The position numbers were made by a program, and so were the translations under genes. From Acinetobacter marinus (GTDB lineage: Bacteria; Pseudomonadota; Gammaproteobacteria; Pseudomonadales; Moraxellaceae): a DNA stretch of 64,000 bases. Numbering within the stretch: the first letter of the stretch is position 1; each line of letters starts with the position of its first letter. The stretch lies in assembly GCF_900096915.1 (NCBI RefSeq), contig NZ_FMYK01000001.1, forward strand, positions 709,492-773,491, written 5' to 3'. Shown here in pieces: positions 62,655 through 64,000 of the stretch. Under the pieces are notes generated by a model. That model had not been told where the DNA came from and did no database searches. It worked only from the letters and a program-made list of their open reading frames with translations.

Positions 62655-63209
62655 TTAGAAAACCCCAAAACTTAAGCTATAGGCAAATTGTAATTGTGGT
62701 TCGGTCTCTTTCTCACCACCATACTGCCCTTCCACTTTCTCCGCAGCCCCAATCCCAACACTGATGGTGCTAATCCGATTCGCATTCAACATCACATACG
62801 CCAAATCTACGCCCACACCTAAGCGAGTATGCGCCTCACTATCCAGCTCGATACTTTCCAAATGTCCCGCATAAACCCCGAAGTAGTAACCATTCTGATC
62901 CGTGCCTGTAAAATGATACGGAAATCGAAAGCCGATCTGTCCACCCGCCTCATGATCATCATTGATAAAGACACCTGCTTTTGCATAGGCAATACCATAG
63001 GGGTTAACCCACTCGAAATTCCCATGCAATAATTGCTGACTGATCCCCGCTCCGACATAGCCTTTTTTTAAGGTTGGTGCAGACTCCGCAAGTTTGGCAT
63101 CAGGTAATAGGTCTACCGCATACGCATGTCCAAAACTAAACAACGCACAAAGCGTCAAGAAAAATTTATTCACTTTTTTTATCCCCGCTTTATCCCTAAA
63201 GCATTTCAT
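62655..63209 (-). CDS. Small outer-membrane beta-barrel-like protein (hypothetical)
   Basis: The frame opens at 63218; plausible starts are the ATG at 63209 or, better by signal peptide and a GGGGA site, a GTG at 63173 (VNKFFLTLCALFSFGHAYA). The mature part of about 155 residues alternates short Gly/aromatic beta strands (YVGAGISQQLLHGNFEWV; GIAYAKAGVFINDDHEAGG; QIGFRFPYHF; YYFGVYAGHL) and ends in SLSFGVF with terminal Phe, the outer-membrane barrel signature. It resembles YfaZ-type small barrels. Substrate and role are unknown. Confidence 0.7.
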   Translation of the reverse strand: MKCFRDKAGIKKVNKFFLTLCALFSFGHAYAVDLLPDAKLAESAPTLKKGYVGAGISQQLLHGNFEWVNPYGIAYAKAGVFINDDHEAGGQIGFRFPYHFTGTDQNGYYFGVYAGHLESIELDSEAHTRLGVGVDLAYVMLNANRISTISVGIGAAEKVEGQYGGEKETEPQLQFAYSLSFGVF

Positions 63210-63340
63210 TAAACGCAATCATTATCGAAATTTACAGCACATCATGTGCGATTCAATCTCTTGCAAGACTCTAACAGAAAAACCGAAGATGCCAAAGTGC
63301 TGATTTGACAACATTCTTGGTCAATTCGATCAAAATCAAA

Positions 63341-63739
63341 TTAAAGTTTAAAAAAATGATGACACGATTGGCAAAGATAACCATGTTCTACTTTAGACAA
63401 GGGAAAACCTAAAAGCATAAATAAAAGATAAGCCACTCTTTTCCCGTGAGTGTGGGAAACAATATGCTGGCTTTGACACTGCGGACAACGTATTTTCTCC
63501 TCTACAAAGACTTCATCTACAGCATCGCTAAAATCTTGCTCCAGTAATTTCTTAGCGTCTTCAAAATCACGCTCCAAAACGAGCAATCTCACACCACCTA
63601 ATGCATTAGAATACAACCAATCCATATTAATGGTATGTTCATTTTCAATCCGAGAATTAATACCAACAGCATACAATTGCGATTTGGCAATTTGCGCCTC
63701 ACAAGGAAAAGAAAAACTTTGAACTAAGATCCATTTCAT
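63341..63739 (-). CDS. DUF2007 protein with C-terminal zinc ribbon
   Basis: A 132-residue protein. The N-terminal two thirds match DUF2007, a GlnB-like putative signal-transducing domain (ILVQSFSFPCEAQIAKSQL; GGVRLLVLERDFEDAKKLL). The C-terminal part has CPQC (about 93-96) and CQSCHH near the end, enough for a zinc ribbon, around a hydrophobic helix-like stretch (VAYLLFMLLGFPLSKV). Such proteins are found beside rRNA operons or alone; function not established. Confidence 0.8.
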   Translation of the reverse strand: MKWILVQSFSFPCEAQIAKSQLYAVGINSRIENEHTINMDWLYSNALGGVRLLVLERDFEDAKKLLEQDFSDAVDEVFVEEKIRCPQCQSQHIVSHTHGKRVAYLLFMLLGFPLSKVEHGYLCQSCHHFFKL

Positions 63740-63867
63740 CTTTGGTTTCTTTAAAATCTAAGTGAGTGAGGATTTTTCTTCATAAATACCAGACAGCTGA
63801 TACGGGAATAACGCTGTTCTTTATGGCAAATCATGTACGAATTTTATTCTAACAAAATCGCACACAA

Positions 63868-63902
63868 TAAAAAAAGCCCCCACCTTTTAGGTGAGGGCTT
63901 TG
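63868..63902 (-). terminator. Terminator of the rRNA operon
   Basis: On the minus strand AAAGCCCTCACCT-AAAA-GGTGGGGGCTTTTTTT, a long G+C-rich stem with a T run, about ten bases beyond the 5S rRNA 3' end. Confidence 0.92.
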
Positions 63903-63911
63903 GATTTAAAA

Positions 63912-64000
63912 GCTGGCGATGACTTACTCTCACATGGGTAACCCCACACTACCATCAGCGCTAAGTGGTTTCACTTCTGAGTTCGGGAAGGGATCAGGTG
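63912..64000 (-). rRNA. rrf: 5S ribosomal RNA (3' part, runs off the right edge)
   Basis: The minus strand contains CACCTGATCCCTTCCCGAAC, then TCAGAAGTGAAA, GCGCTGATGGTAGTGTGGGG and the 3' end GTCATCGCCAGC, the conserved loop B to helix I sequence of gammaproteobacterial 5S rRNA. About 89 bases are present; the remaining 5' bases and the rest of the rRNA operon lie beyond the window. Confidence 0.95.

Noticed and set aside
1..64000. CRISPR arrays, prophage, complete insertion sequences or tRNA genes
   Set aside because: No regularly spaced repeats, transposase, integrase or phage structural genes, and no tRNA-like cloverleaf were recognised.

Overview
The window looks like a chromosomal segment of an Acinetobacter-type gammaproteobacterium (Moraxellaceae). 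The evidence is the moderately AT-rich DNA, the protein sequences, and several neighbourhoods: exbB-exbD-msbA-lpxK-kdsB, rsmG-parA-parB, amgK-murU back to back with lptD-surA, hisZ-purA, and long-form pstSCAB. A 5S rRNA 3' part on the minus strand at the right edge shows that an rRNA operon enters from beyond position 64000. The species assignment is inference from recognition, not from a search.

Layout. 1-9.4 kb (minus): chromosome segregation (parA, parB), rsmG, an ExbB/ExbD energy-transducing pair, lipid A/LPS supply (msbA, lpxK, kdsB) and the MurNAc recycling pair amgK-murU. 9.5-21.2 kb (plus): LPS assembly lptD with the periplasmic chaperone surA, then dnaE, trmJ-cysE, a TPR lipoprotein and thiM. 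21.2-26.3 kb (minus): the phosphate importer pstSCAB, with a clear Pho box upstream and a terminator-like attenuator between pstS and pstC. 26.4-36.5 kb (minus): a 10-kb, three-gene operon of very large secreted beta-repeat proteins (DUF11, Calx-beta and SdrD_B-like modules, DxNxDG calcium-type loops), two of them collinear paralogues. 36.7-41.3 kb: a SohB-like peptidase, then a probable copper-uptake cluster (His-rich protein, OprC-type TonB receptor, Met/His-tailed membrane protein). 41.5-50 kb: purA, hisZ, a GFA-family protein, a BepA-like M48 peptidase, an HtrA/DegS-like protease and a PIF1-like helicase. 50.3-53.1 kb: a divergent GAF regulator/aldehyde dehydrogenase pair. 53.2-59.9 kb (minus): a second four-gene secreted-protein operon whose members share a short Leu/acidic motif just after the signal peptide. 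60.2-64 kb (minus): a 51-residue membrane protein, adk, a DUF445 protein, a small outer-membrane-like protein, a DUF2007/zinc-ribbon protein and 5S rRNA.

The housekeeping parts are ordinary. The most interesting material is the two uncharacterised secreted-protein operons (26.6-36.5 kb and 53.2-59.9 kb), the copper cluster, three palindromic non-coding repeat elements, and an orphan plus-strand terminator near 50.1 kb that may end a small RNA. No transposase, prophage, CRISPR array or tRNA was seen. All family assignments come from reading motifs, not from database searches.
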